The notes: generated from the sequence alone by a model not told the origin. Numbered from the stretch's first letter, positions 1 through 11,778 are shown. The stretch: DNA of 64,000 bases from Perognathus longimembris pacificus (GCF_023159225.1 NC_063188.1:17939086-18003085); one strand, 5' to 3'. Numbers and translations are program-made.

Positions 1-1365
1 AATCTTGCCTGGCTCATTTTTTTTTCACCCTGTCTTTTTTACATTCATTCATACAAATACATATAGATCTCACAAGCTCCTTTTTTTTTGCTGGACTTTG
101 AGACTGTACAATAGTTCCTTGTTGCCTTTTGAATCAATTCTGAATGTTTCAGACTGCTTTTCATAGCTTTTCCTAAACTGGCCAGACATTTCCTACTCCT
201 ATCTTCCTCTTTTTTGCTTCCTAGGGAGATCATCTGCCTCAAGATTGTGTCTTCAATGTTTATTCTCCCATTCCTACTCCCCACATCTCTATCGCTTTCC
301 TACTTGTTTTCTAAACATTTCTTCCTTTGTCTCCATGAAGACCCTTGCAACTATTTCAGGCCATGCCAATCTGCCTTAACATAGTTCCTGTGGCACACAT
401 TGTCCTGACAAGTGTTGTTTATCATAATATTCATTATGAAATATGTTTTAATTTGCCAAAAAAGTAACAAAACGTCTTTTGGGGGAAATATACATTCTTT
501 ATAGATATACATTTAAGTGAATTACATTCACATTCATATTGGATATATGTATATATATATATATATTCATGTTGATTAACCCTATAACAGATATTCCTTT
601 CAATCACCTGTACTTGGATATGATTTCTGGGGTGGGAAAGAAGGGATTGAATGATTAGTATTCTCAGTAGTCTTCTGTAATTGTCTTAAGCAGGTAAAAA
701 TTCATTTATATATTTTCTGAATAAGTACTTAGTGAAAACCCACTTTATTCTAAGTGAAGGGAGCTGCACTCATTATGTGTCTTGTAGAGGGGCACAAGTT
801 TGAAATCTTCTGGCCCACATCACACAGTTTAGCAATTTAATATATGCACTTGATATCTAGTGTTAATTTTGTTTGCATGATAAAAGTGTGCTTCTACAAC
901 CCATATGAAGCTCTATAAAGACAGTGAACTTTATTTTATTTTAATCATCTGTAAGCAACTAGTGCTGGAATGGTGGCACTGGAAATGATTCATAAGTACT
1001 AGTGATTGATTACTAGATTATTACTGAAACTTAAAGATGTCAGGGGAAATTGCAGTGCACATAAAAATGCAGAGAAACAAATATTCATATCTTTATACTT
1101 AAAATTATAGCGATTAAGTTGTCATCACCCTAGATTTTGATTCATTTTTTTGGTCTCCATCTGAAGTCACATTAATTAATGAAATGATTGTTAGTCTAAA
1201 TGGTAGGGTACTTAATTATTTCTCTTTATGTATTTAAATTGTGTAGTTAAAAAATTCGAGATATATATTTAGCAAATAGAATGAGCATAGATTTTTTTAA
1301 AAAATAAAGTATGTAATTTTCTAGTAATCCATATTAGGATGGAAAATAGAATCTGAATTTTAGTT
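1..1365. other. AT-rich sequence without recognised genes
   Basis: I see no exon-like open frame, RNA gene or clearly assignable repeat here. There is a short (AT)n run at about 541-567. The short minus-strand open frame at 45-284 has no recognisable domain and is probably fortuitous. Confidence 0.5.
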
Positions 1366-1369
1366 CTCA

Positions 1370-1520
1370 AAAGAACTTTAAAAAATGTCTAGTCTAAACC
1401 ACTTGTTTTACAAATGAGGTCCAGTTAGGATAAAGATTTGATCAAGGTCACACAGTCTATGGATACAATGAATTTTCTTAGCTACCTGGATGCACATGGA
1501 CTACTCCAATACCCTAGTTT
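1370..1520 (-). repeat. MIR SINE fragment
   Basis: The block containing 'acaaatgaggtcc' followed by 'caaggtcacacag' resembles the reverse orientation of the mammalian MIR core. It is heavily diverged, as expected for a repeat older than the placental radiation. The boundaries are approximate. Confidence 0.55.
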
Positions 1521-1896
1521 TATTTGTTAAGAATGACAGAAGTGTGGAAAGCTAGAATAAATGCATGTATATTACTTGGGAAATAGCCTACAAAATGACA
1601 AAGCTGACACATTCATTGACATGGTAACTTTTAAATGACTTGAAGGAATTTTAATAATTTTTCTACCCAAATGATTCAAAATGAGGGAAGATAATAAATA
1701 ATCATGAAATGATTGATGTGGTGATAATCTCCTGAAGAGAACAAGGGTCTGGATACTCCCATACTGCTCACTTAATCACAATCATGGCTTATTTCCTGAG
1801 CTTCTCAGAATATTTCAGAATAAATGAACAAGGAAGTATTTTAAGTAAGAAAGTATGTCATTCTTATGGTTTTCATCATAGATCTGTTTTGATCTC

Positions 1897-1909
1897 TGTG
1901 TGTGTGTGT

Positions 1910-1960
<51 letters not shown>
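1897..1960. repeat. Compound microsatellite (GT)n-(GA)n
   Basis: About 15 bases of GT are followed, after a short interruption, by 48 bases of uninterrupted GA. It lies directly upstream of a degraded B1-like SINE. The low-complexity open frames across it are artefacts of the repeat. Confidence 0.95.
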
Positions 1961-1963
<3 letters not shown>

Positions 1964-1964
<1 letters not shown>

Positions 1965-2055
1965 TTTTTTTCTAGGTAACCTAGGCTGGTTGGAAACTCA
2001 TAATTCTTCTGCTTGTCTCCCAGGTATAATACTACACATATTTGCCACCATATCT
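1964..2055 (-). repeat. B1-like SINE fragment
   Basis: The order 'ctaggtaacctaggctgg', 'ggaaactcataattc' and 'tgtctcccaggtata' matches the antisense order of a B1/Alu-type (7SL-derived) SINE. It is strongly diverged and truncated, and it abuts the (GA)n tract at its left side. Confidence 0.6.
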
Positions 2056-2710
2056 AACTTCAATCCCATTTTAAAAAATACCACACCTCCCACATTTCAA
2101 TAGAAATGTGTTCTTGTTTTCATTATCTGGTGGATAATTATTTACCTTTTAAATTATATGTAAAATATAGGCTACATTTTACTATGTCAGTATTTATTGA
2201 CTAGTACTTTTTAGAATAAAGTAGATTATTATTGTACTTCATCTTCATTCTTTTTGACTGGGGAAGGTTATATGGAGTGTATACAGTGATCATATACTTT
2301 AATAGAAAATCTGGTACAAACAGAGACATCCTTTAAGGTGCTCATGGATGTCATTGTAGGTCTCTCAGAATTCCATCTCAACAATATGGTAATTGGAAAG
2401 GTTTCATTGATCTACTAAGTTTCAGAAAATGATGGTGTGTTCTTTTTTCCTTTAGAGATATGTGAACATTTTAGGATTTTGGAGAAGCATCACAGGGTCC
2501 TCTTCACCAACTACTTTTCCAGTTTGTCCATTTCTTTTTAATGTTCCTGTCCTCCATCACTACTTTTTAGCTTTCTTACTGAGATCAATGTAACTGTCAC
2601 CTCTATTAAGCAGTAGTTAAACAGGTCAGCTTCCAACTGTCTTACAGTCAACAAAAATGGGTATCTCATTTTTTACATAATACTAACATCCAGCTAACAG
2701 GATTATTTTT
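2056..2710. other. Intergenic sequence, nothing recognised
   Basis: No open frame above background, no RNA gene and no repeat that I can name. A T-run begins just before the next SINE. Confidence 0.45.
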
Positions 2711-2715
2711 TTTTT

Positions 2716-2916
2716 TGCTAATCCTAGGCAGTGAACTCTGGGCTGGGAGCTGTTCCTGACATTATTTTGCTCAAGGCTACAGCTCTACCACTTCAGCCAC
2801 AGATCCACTTCTGATTTTTCTACAATTAATTGGAGATGAGTCTCAGGGACTTTCCTGCCTGGGCTGGCTTTGAACCATGATCCTCAGATTTCAGCATTAG
2901 GTTACTGGTGCCTGGC
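2716..2916 (-). mobile_element. B1/Geo dimeric SINE
   Basis: Read on the minus strand, a B1/Alu-like left unit (ending in + orientation as 'ggttactggtgcctggc') is followed by the Geo-type right unit (antisense 'gctcaaggctacagctct'). The T-run just left of the element corresponds to its poly(A) tail. Several substitutions from the other copies in the window mark it as older. Confidence 0.75.
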
Positions 2917-2949
2917 TATGCTAAGAAGATTCTTGATGAATGCACTTTG

Positions 2950-3080
2950 ACAATATTCCCAATTTAGTCAATTTCCTTATTTGCTGATTTAGACAACCTA
3001 GAATCATTGAAGGAAAGTGACTTACCCAATGTATCTAGTTCCTTAGTGACAGAACAGGGACTATAAGTCAATGTTAGCTA
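2950..3080 (-). repeat. Probable MIR fragment
   Basis: The words 'ggaaagtgacttaccca' and 'agtgacagaacaggga' occur in the order expected for an antisense MIR. The similarity is weak and the family call tentative. Confidence 0.4.
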
Positions 3081-3719
3081 GGTACCATGCACATTGCAGT
3101 GGTGACTATGAACCAGAGTAGTAACAGGACAAAGTGCAACTGCATTCCTATTTTACTGTTTTGCTTCTCCTTTGATGTCCCATTTCTTTTTCTTAGAATC
3201 TTTCTCTAAAGCAGTTATAATGACATCTGCCACTGAATCCCTTTTGGTACCTTAACTTTTTCTGATCAGTATTACAAGCAATAAACGCTGATCTATTCCC
3301 TTTGATTGGATGATTTCTTCACATGGATAGATTTTTTTGCATCCATTTGAACTTAACCTAAATACTACCTCATCAAATAGTCCACGATGACTGTAATTTG
3401 TGTTCTTCCTTCCTACACTATTATTCTCTCTTGCAGAATGACACTCTTTTATGCCACTGTGTAGCTAATACACAGCTATTTTCTGTCTGTGTGCATTCAG
3501 CATAGTTCCTGAACCATATTGGTGTATTTACCTTGCTTGACAGTCTGGATTCTTTAAACTTCTAGTTATTTGAAGATATAGTGAGTGATTTGTAGGATTC
3601 CTAACCCATCAAGGTGACAGAATTTACTTGTAAATTCTACCCTTGGACCCATTCCTCTGCAAGTCACATAGCATTATTTATCTCCTTCACTGCAGTAAAA
3701 TGTTCTCCAGTACATAATT
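3081..3719. other. Intergenic sequence, nothing recognised
   Basis: No coding, RNA or repeat signature that I can support. Composition is ordinary AT-rich mammalian DNA. Confidence 0.4.
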
Positions 3720-4160
3720 GATGGAAACTTTGATTGATGTGGTAGCTTAAATTACTATTAAAAGTATCTACTCCCTACAACTCCATGGAATGAGAACATA
3801 TTCCTATTTCTTAACTTTGAATTCAATTATGGAACTTGCCTTGTTGAATGGGTTGTTAACAGATGTATGTAAGCAGAGACATATGCTTGTGAGGTTGAGC
3901 TTGCCCTTTTGTGCCTGTGCAATCACCAATAAGAATAGTTGTGTGTTCAACTTGGTTTCCAGAATCAATATGTGTAAGTAGACTTGAACCTGATCTTTAT
4001 TAAGGAGCCAAATCTAGCTAGATTTGTAGTTTCAAGTACAAAACTGCCGGGTCAAATGCTGTCTAAATCAGCCAACCTGCTGCCAATCTGAAGACTCACA
4101 AATGATAATAAATGAACGCTCATTAAGGCACTGAGTGTAAAGTGTTTTGTTTAACATTAA
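3720..4160 (+). repeat. Old LTR-like repeat fragment
   Basis: The 3' part ('actcacaaatgataataaa', then 'aaggcactgagtg') resembles the end of an old mammalian LTR-type repeat with an AATAAA polyadenylation signal. I could not fix the family. The short open frame at 3,790-3,981 inside it is not evidence of a gene. Confidence 0.35.
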
Positions 4161-4453
4161 AAAAAAACTAGTAAATAGCTCACTGACATGATTGACTTCT
4201 GGGAAATCTGTTATTTCCATCAGGATGTTTTAGGTTATCATTGAGTACTGCATGATCTTGGCTTTAGGACAATGCTTGCTAATGCCTTTCCCACTTTAGG
4301 GAGATATTCATTTTTGTTGACTGTAATACAGTTGGAAGCTGACCTGTTTAACTACTGCTTAATATTGAGACATGAGATAGAGTTAAATTAGTCTTAGTAA
4401 GAAAGTGAAAAATGGTGACTGAGGACAGGAGCATTAAAGAAAAAGAAATGGAC

Positions 4454-4648
4454 AACCTGGTTCCTAGGCCGTGAACTCAGGGCCTGAGCACTGTCCCTGG
4501 CTTCTTTTTTGCTCAAGGCTAGCACTCTGCCACTTGAGCCACAGCGCCACTTCTGGCCATTTTCTGTATATGTGGTGCTGAGGAATCGAACCCAGGGCCT
4601 CATGTATACGAGGCAAGCACTCTTGCCACTAGGCCATATCCCCAGCCC
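4454..4648 (-). mobile_element. IDL-Geo SINE
   Basis: A near-complete dimer in antisense. The right (Geo) unit reads 'gctcaaggctagcactctg' and 'ttgagccacagcgcc'. The left tRNA-Ala/ID-like unit ends 'aggccatatccccagccc'. An internal pol III B-box-like site is present in antisense ('ggaatcgaaccc'). IDL-Geo is documented only from geomyoid rodents. It is non-autonomous and presumably mobilised by L1. Confidence 0.88.
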
Positions 4649-4766
4649 TATTGAGGATTTTTTATTAGTTGCTTGGTCTTTAGTATAAACATTTCTTTCC
4701 TGTTTACCAGAAAATCTTCAGCAAAGTCTACAATGGTTCACTACTATTTTATTGTTCATTTTTCAT

Positions 4767-4990
4767 GCCAATACTGAGGCTTGAACTCAAGGCTTGGGTG
4801 CTGTCTCTGAGCTTTTTTGCTCAAGGCTAGTGCTCTACTACTTTGAGCTATAGTTCCACTTCTGATTTCCTGGTGATTAACTGGAGATAAAGAGTCTTTC
4901 AGATTTTTCTGCTGGCTGGCTTCCACGTACAATCTTCAGATCTCAGCCCCCTGAGTAGCTAGGTTTATAGCCTGAACTATTGCTGCCTGG
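4767..4990 (-). mobile_element. B1/Geo dimeric SINE
   Basis: In antisense, the Geo unit ('gctcaaggctagtgctcta') is followed by a B1-like unit ('tctcagccccctgagtagct'). It lies about 120 bases from the IDL-Geo copy to its left, and both have the same orientation. Confidence 0.8.
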
Positions 4991-5207
4991 TTTCTAGTGT
5001 TGTTCAGTGTGTTGTGGTTGTAAATTCTGCTTTCAAGATCACATGGGAAAAGCAGAAGCTATAATTACCAGGTTATCACTGCTAAACTATTAAAAAGTGG
5101 GGGTATATAAATAGAATGCAAGAAGGAGGACTATTCACATGGAGAAAATAGTAACAAGCAGTTAAGAACTTTAAAAACTTTTACAAACCAGCAATTAGTC
5201 TTTATTC

Positions 5208-5416
5208 AGGCGTTAGTGCTGCTCAGGAGGCTAATATGTGAGGATCACAATTTGAAGTCAGCCCAAACAGGCAAGTTCATGAGACTCTTATCTCCAGTTA
5301 ATCACTAATCAGCCTGAAGTGGAGCTGAGACTCAAGTGGCAGAGCACTAACCTTACACAAAAAATCTCAGGGACAGTGTCCACGTCCTGAGTTCAAGCCC
5401 CAGGACCAGCACCCAG

Positions 5417-5419
<3 letters not shown>
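5208..5419 (+). mobile_element. B1/Geo dimeric SINE, sense orientation
   Basis: The B1-like left unit ('gctcaggaggctaatatgtg') is joined to a Geo right unit ('ctcaagtggcagagcacta', 'gagttcaagccccagga'). The 3' end runs directly into a long (AC)n microsatellite that probably grew from its A-rich tail. It faces the opposite way to the SINEs at 4,454 and 4,767, so a transcript across both could fold into a hairpin. Confidence 0.78.

Positions 5420-5462
<43 letters not shown>
5420..5462. repeat. (AC)n microsatellite
   Basis: About 21 uninterrupted AC units at the 3' end of a SINE. Open frames across it only encode Val-Cys repeats and are artefacts. Confidence 0.95.
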
Positions 5463-5466
<4 letters not shown>

Positions 5467-5611
5467 TACATACACACAGGGACACACAAGTGACAATGTT
5501 ACTAGAAGCTCTAGAAGCTCTAGGTATCCGTTCTCTAAGCAAGAGTATTCATTTTCTCTTTCATTGCCTTTCACATATAGTAGTTTTGCTTCATTTTATT
5601 CATTTCTTTCT

Positions 5612-5830
5612 TTTTTTTCAGGGTGAAAGGAGTTTATTGGGGGGAAGCAAACTGCCAGCCCACACAAGATGGAGATGTGGGCAGACAGAGGGGAAGGAAG
5701 AAGGGAAAAAGAGAGAAAAGAGCAAGAGAAAATGAGAGAGAAATAGAAAGAGCTCTTTTCTTTATCTTTTCTATTCTGATATGGGTTCGCATTTGAGAGA
5801 CATCATGAAGATTCATCTTGCACGTTTAAA
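5612..5830 (-). repeat. Possible LTR fragment with purine-rich tail
   Basis: In antisense there is a polyadenylation-like AATAAA ('gagtttattgggggg' on +), next to GC-richer sequence and a long purine-rich run (about 5,680-5,750). This resembles the 3' part of a degraded LTR. I do not recognise the family, and a chance combination cannot be excluded. Confidence 0.25.
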
Positions 5831-6029
5831 TCTTCACTACTGGCCTGTTCTGGTGCATGAAACTCAAATATCAGTTATTTATTCATGTGGATCTAGGCAT
5901 GATTTCTTTCAAGTGATGAGGTTTGTAGTGGGTACTAGATGAACATTTTCTAAGTGGATAAACACTTCAGTAGGAATTTGCATATAAGAGAAAAACTTGA
6001 ACTTTCAGCATTTTGATAGGGGTAGAATA

Positions 6030-6975
6030 AAATCAAATTGTTTTATTTTATTTTTAAGTTTGAAAAATACAAAGAAATATTTAATGAATACTGGTAATCC
6101 ATTACTTTCACATAAATACGTGATAATATCTTCCACTTATAACTAAATGGTTATTTATTTATATTTTCTTTCGTGCCTGTCCTTTACTTGATTACATTGC
6201 TCATCCCTTCTCTCTATAGGCAGTCTATATCCTATACCTGGAGTGTATGCACTCCTTGTATGTTAGTGCTTTTTAATATATTAACATATAATATGCAATA
6301 GAATGCTGAAATATCACAAATAGAGTGCAATATGATCATTGCTTAATAAGTTGACATATACAGGTTGATGTTTGCACACCTACATTATTTGTTTTAGCTG
6401 TTCCATTGTGTTATAGTACATGAATTGGGCACAATTTATTCATTTTTCTTTGGACAAATAATTATTTTCTATTGCCACATTGTGGCGACATTCTTGAGCA
6501 TATTACTTATTTATGTATATACGTTTTCTAAGATAAATGACTACAAGTGGAACTACTGGGTATTAAGTAATACATGTCAAGTTCCCTAACCACTGCTAAA
6601 TTGCTCTCCTTTAAAAGCTCCCAAGGTATATTCCCTACCAGTGTATGGAATTCTTTTTTTCTCTACTTTCTTGACAATTTTGGCAATGTCAGACTTTGCA
6701 CTTTGCCACTAGGGGAAATTGTACCTCACTGCTTTAACTTGTATTTCAATAACTACTGTAAATGAACATATTTCTATGTATATGTAGAGCATTAGTATTT
6801 GCCAAGTCAAATTGTTTTCCTATTGTTTTTCTTATAGACGTGTAGAAGCTCATTACATATTTTGGATTTCTAGCTTCTACCAATTACATTGCAAATTTAA
6901 TCAGTGATTTGATTATAACTGTTTTTATAACATGCTTTATAATTCAGAAGTTTTCGACTTTCATGTAGTAAAATC
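6030..6975 (-). mobile_element. Old LINE-1 3' region (L1M type)
   Basis: The series 'tggaactactgggta', 'aattgctctcc' and 'accagtgtatggaa' followed by 'ttaacttgtatttcaataac' is the antisense of the C-terminal ORF2/3'UTR region of ancient mammalian L1. Many indels have destroyed the frame. It ends where a MaLR-type LTR begins. Confidence 0.65.
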
Positions 6976-6979
6976 TACC

Positions 6980-7450
6980 TGCTATAGTTTTGGTGTGAAT
7001 TGCCCCCCTAAGAGGGCTCATATAGTAAAGGCGTGGTCCCAATTGTAAATAGTGTTCAGAGGTGAGGCTTTGGGGAAGTCATTGAATGATTAATGCTTTT
7101 CCTTTATCGATAGTCTAATCCACTGATGGATTCAAAATCTGAATAGAATATCTGAAGGTGATAGAATTTTGGAAGATGAGGCCTGGTGAGAGGAAATGGG
7201 TCACTGGGGACATGACTTCGAAGTGTCTCCCTTGTCCTGGGCCTCTTCCCTTTTCAATCTCTGCCTCCTTGCTGCTTAGCTTTTTATCAGTCTCCTCCAC
7301 CACACACTCTTGCTGCCATGATGTTTTTAACTCACTACAATCATAAAATGATGGAGCAAATGAGTCATGGACTGAAACCTCTGAAACTGTGAGCCCAAAT
7401 CAATCTTTCTTCCTTTAGATTGTTCCTCTCAGATATTTGTCACAGTGATG
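6980..7450 (+). mobile_element. MaLR-type solo LTR
   Basis: The start ('tgctatagttttggtgtgaa') and end blocks ('actgaaacctctgaaactgt', 'cccaaatcaatctttcttcc') match the layout of mammalian ERVL-MaLR LTRs (MLT1/MST-like). No internal sequence flanks it, so it is a solo LTR. It is about 470 bases long and diverged. Overlapping short open frames on both strands are not genes. Confidence 0.6.
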
Positions 7451-7454
7451 AAAT

Positions 7455-9430
7455 TTATAATGAATATAAGATACATCTTTTTATATATGGCTTCTGAGTT
7501 CGTGTTTTCTTCAAAGAGGCTTGACCATGGTAAATAGTTAAGGGAAAGGAGGACAAGACATAGAGATGATGGAGGATAGAGACAAATATTCCATTCATTT
7601 TCATTTTTGTCTTATTCCTTCTACCATTTGCTCCCTTTATTCTGAAACCGAATGTCCTTATCAAACACGTTAGGCTACATTTTTATATAGTTATTTTTAT
7701 TTTGACATCTAGATATCTTTGGAATATTTTGTTGTGTTACTTTCTTCAAAAACTTTAACATCTATTAGGTGTTGTTAATAAATACCAATGGAGAAAGTTG
7801 GTTTGTCCCTTTAGAAATATGAACAAACGTCGCAATATTGAAATAATTGTGCCTAATGTACTTCATATAGTATAAAGTAATGACACAAATGTTATTTGGT
7901 AACTTTTTATTTTATGAAAGAAGACTTTATCATATTTATACATTTGTTTCTTTAAATGACTATTACAGTAACAGAGCTGCCTTCCTCAACCCCTTCATGT
8001 TCCAAGGACATTTTCTGGAACCTGGGTAGGACAGGAGGGGAAACTAAAAGACAATGTTGCTTCACACTTTCTCACATTTTCCCTAATCCTTTCTCTCTCC
8101 CTCTACCTTCTACAACACATTGCAGCCTGAATTATTTAGTTACTCAAATCAATCCATTTTTCTCTGTTCAGTGGTTGGACAATAAAAGTAAGATTTACTG
8201 CAGCAAGTGAATAATAAAAAACAAATTAGCTGAAAACAAACAAAAAGCTGCTTACATGGCAATCTTCAATGTTAATCAAAACCTTGAGGACAGTTTGGAG
8301 ATCAATATTTGACTACAAGATGAAAAGAAGCAAAGCTTCTGTTCAGGGTGGAAGAAGAGAGGGATCTGAGGAGGGGGTGAGGGTAGAGACCTAATAGCAG
8401 GGCTTACTGAACGTGATCCATGACAAAATTTTGTGAGGTCCTTTGATGGGATGCTTTAGGGATATATCCATTGTGTTTGTGAAATAACAGTGTTTTCTGT
8501 GCACATATCAAAGTTCAGCTTGATTTTCTCTTATGGGAAAGAGGGCCACCTGTCAGTATTCTCCAAATAATCTACATAATTGACTTTCAAACAAGCCTCA
8601 AAGAAACGGGCATTTATCACCCTAATTGTGTCAGGCAGAGTGTGTGTCATTGTCATTTTATCAAGATAATGATAAATGGCACCTGAATTTCTTCTTTCCT
8701 GTCCTCTCTCAGATTTTATTTTTTTATATATATTGTGTCAGTTTGCCTTAAACCCCAAATTCAGGAAAATAACTAGTAGGCTTCCAAGGCTAAGACCAAG
8801 GGGAAGATTTTCATGACCTCTGACAGTCAGCTATCAGCCACCTACCTTCCTTCACCCTTCACATAGGACTCAGTGCAGGAGTAGTTTAGTAGAGAAGGGT
8901 CACCATAAATCTATGTACCAAGACCAGACTTCTGAGAAGGCTTGGTTCTTTGAAGTAGGCTGAGCGGCATTTGAAATTATCTCTGATTTGGTGGTAGGAC
9001 AGTGAAGAGACACCCCAAGAAGTATCTTCTCTATAAAATTGAGCCCAAACCAATCTATATTGACCCCCATTACATGTTCAGGGGAGACGTTTTGTTAAGG
9101 AATGCTATCATTGTTTCTATAGATCCAAGGTGAGCTTGAGGAAGTGCTGAGATCATCACAAACTTCTCTTTTCCACAATGTAGAGCAGTGTTTTGTTTTG
9201 TTTGTTAATTTAATTGTCAAGGTGATGTACATATTGTCTTGTGAACATTGCTTTTGTATTCAACCTTTGTCCTTTGTCTTACCATTATGTTGTTCTTGGG
9301 CAGTGATTTGTATCTGTTGGCAATTGTTGACCTGCAAATACATATGTAAACACAAACTTAGCTCTGGGATCTTCCTTCCAATTCAATATCTACATGCCAC
9401 GTGCCTTGAGTATTCTCACAATCTTTTATT
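7455..9430. other. Mostly unique sequence with a GATA-motif cluster
   Basis: No exon or named repeat is evident. Three GATA-type motifs fall in 18 bases: TTATC at 8,658-8,662, AGATAA at 8,664-8,669 and TGATAA at 8,670-8,675. A CACCTG E-box follows about 10 bases on. The 8,500-8,720 stretch is low in repeats and could be a regulatory element, but conservation cannot be judged from one sequence. Confidence 0.35.
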
Positions 9431-9436
9431 TTTGTA

Positions 9437-10325
9437 TTATCTTTAAGTATTTGTACAAAGGAGTTAGCATTCAACACATCAGTTTATGAATAAAATGTGT
9501 GTTCATTTATGTTACTCTTCAATTAGTCTTCCTCATCCCTCCTAATCTGCCCTTTCTTTGTTTTTCTTACTTTTCTAGGAAATGCATTACATTTTTCCCA
9601 TAAATCTTTTTGGACTTTAATTTTTTTAAAAAATTATTATTTACTTTATTGTTATTATCGAGGTGATGTACAGAGGGATTACAATTACACGAGTTAGGTA
9701 ATGAGTGCATTTCCTTTCCTACAGGGTCTTCCATTCCCTCACTCTTTTCAAGTCCCTCCCTCCTGTCTCCACCCACAACTTGTATAGTTCACATTCATCA
9801 GTGTCCAGTGTGTTCCACTACTGCACTTATTCACCCCTTTCCACTCAAGTTCTGTGCCCTCCCTCCAAACCTTCCAAATATATGCATGTGAATACATGAT
9901 AATAAAGAAGACAGAATCACCAAAAAATAAGTAATAAAAAATAAAAGGAGATATCTCTTGTTCCTATATCATGGAGTTTATTTTGATGTGCATTTTATAT
10001 AAATATAACGAGGCACCATAGACATTGCACCTTTGTGTTTCTCAACTAAGAGCATCCTCTTTTGGTGTCACTGTGTATGAGTGTCTAGATTTATCATATC
10101 TCAGTGTATTTTAGATTTAATTTCCACATATCAGAGAGAGCATGTACCATTTGAGCTTGTCTTATCTCACTTAAAATGATTTGTTCTTAATCCATCCATT
10201 TACCTGAATATGGCATAATTTTATCTTTCTAATGATTGTGTAAATTTCCATTGTGTTATAGAGTACCACATTTTTTATCCACTCATCTCTTGTAGGGTAT
10301 CTGTGCTGTTTGCAGGATATGCCTT
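9437..10325 (-). mobile_element. LINE-1 3' fragments, antisense
   Basis: Two L1 3' ends lie in tandem. An older one starts near 9,437 ('tttgtacaaaggagttagc'). A second starts near 9,621, with the L1 3'-terminal signature in antisense ('aggtgatgtacagaggga') and then pyrimidine-rich 3'UTR. Sequence typical of the L1 ORF2/3'UTR junction continues to about 10,325. No reading frame survives. Confidence 0.75.
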
Positions 10326-10344
10326 AAATTTTTTGCGGGGTGTT

Positions 10345-10905
10345 TTTCTTTGCTATTTTTCTTTTCTTTTCTTTCTTTTGTTATTGTCAAACTGATATAC
10401 AGAGCGGTTACAGTTTCATATTTTAGGCATTGGATACATTTCTTGTACTGTTACCTCCTCCCTCATTTCCCCCTCCCCCCTCCCCCTTTCTCTTTCCTCC
10501 CATGTAGATTTACACTAAACAGTTTTGCAAGTATTGCTTTTGTAATCGTTTGTATTTTTTACCCTGTGTCTCTTGATTTTGGTATTCCCTTACAGTTTCC
10601 TAGTTCTAATACCTGTATACATGGTTTCCAATGTACTCAGATAAGATACAGTGATAGTGCGGGTACAACCACAGGAAGGGGATACAAGAGGATCATCAAC
10701 AATAGAAGCTACGGTTTCCCATGGCATGTTGAAAGTAATTACAGCAGTGATATAACAGTCGTTTCCATAACATGCAGTTCATTTCACTTAGCATCATCTT
10801 ATGCATTCATAAGGGTATAGCTATTAGGCTCTTGTGATCCTCTGCTGTGACTAGCCTAAACCTGTGCTAATTATTCCCTATGAGGGAGACCATAGAGTCC
10901 ATGTT
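10345..10905 (-). mobile_element. Younger LINE-1 3' end nested in older L1
   Basis: This begins with a T-rich stretch (antisense A-tail) and the L1 3' signature. It matches the reverse complement of the 3' part of the L1 at 58,834-59,904 closely, up to about 10,905. The 156-codon open frame read on the plus strand here is antisense to L1 3'UTR. It has a relative in the same antisense position of the other copy (59,443-59,924), so it is repeat-derived. Confidence 0.75.
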
Positions 10906-11760
10906 TCTTCTGTATCCTCCCACTTCCTCTCTCCATTCATCTATCCCCCCTCTCCTTGACTCCATCCCTAGTTTTTGAGTACCCATTTCCTAGTATTAAT
11001 TTTGTTGGGCTGTGAGTTGGACTCTCTAAGGAATTATACTGTTTGAATGCTTGCCTGAAAATATATTTTAATAAATTTGTGGACACTTGCATGCATCCCT
11101 GAAGTATTTGCTTGTGGATTTATAAATTAGTTCTGGTTTCCACATATGAGAGAACACATTCATCCTTTGTGTTTTTGAGCCTGACTTATTGAATTTAACA
11201 TGATTTTTTCCAGGTGCTTCCATTTCTTTGCAAATGATGCGATATTATTCTTTTTATTGGATGAGTCAACTTCCACTGTGTATCTATACATCACGTTTTC
11301 TTACTGCTTTTGATTATTGAGGGACATCTAGACTGTTTCCATACATTGGTGCTGGTGAATAGTGCTTCAGTGAACCTAGTTGTGATGGTGGCTTTACTGT
11401 ATGCTGGTTTGTAGTGTTTTGAAGAACCCAGTAATGGGATTGCTGGATCACATGGCAGCTCTATCTTTCATGTATTGAGGAACATCCACATTGCTTTCTG
11501 GAGTGGTTGTACAAGTTTACATTCTTACCAGTAGTGTATTAGGGATCCTTTTGGCCAAATCATTGTCAGCTTCTGGTATTGTTTATTTTCTTGATAATGG
11601 TCATTCTAACTGGGATGAAGAGGAATCTCAGTGTGGTTTTGATTTGCATTTCCTTTATGTACTCTATGTCCAGAGATGTTGTTATGTGTCTACTAGTCAT
11701 TTTTATTATTTCTTCTGAGAAATGTCTATTTAGGTAATTTTCTCATTTATTAATTGGGTT
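10906..11760 (-). mobile_element. Older LINE-1 ORF2 C-terminal/3'UTR region
   Basis: The antisense series 'gggattgctggatcacatgg', 'aggaacatccacattgc' and 'tttgatttgcatttcc' is the standard L1 ORF2 C-terminal region. It is interrupted by stops and frameshifts. It is the site into which the SUMO2 retrocopy inserted. Confidence 0.78.
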
Positions 11761-11778
11761 GTTGATTCATTTTTTAAA
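11761..11778. repeat. Left target-site duplication of SUMO2 retrocopy (candidate)
   Basis: GTTGATTCATTTTTT here is repeated as GTTGAATCACTTTTT at 12,802-12,816, with 2 mismatches in 15, exactly flanking the retrocopy. The T-rich right half could partly coincide with the copied poly(A) end, so the exact edge is uncertain. Confidence 0.6.

Noticed and set aside
10350..10820. 156-codon open frame on the plus strand
   Set aside because: It is antisense to an L1 3'UTR, and a related antisense frame occurs at 59,443-59,924 in another L1 copy. The similarity is repeat homology.
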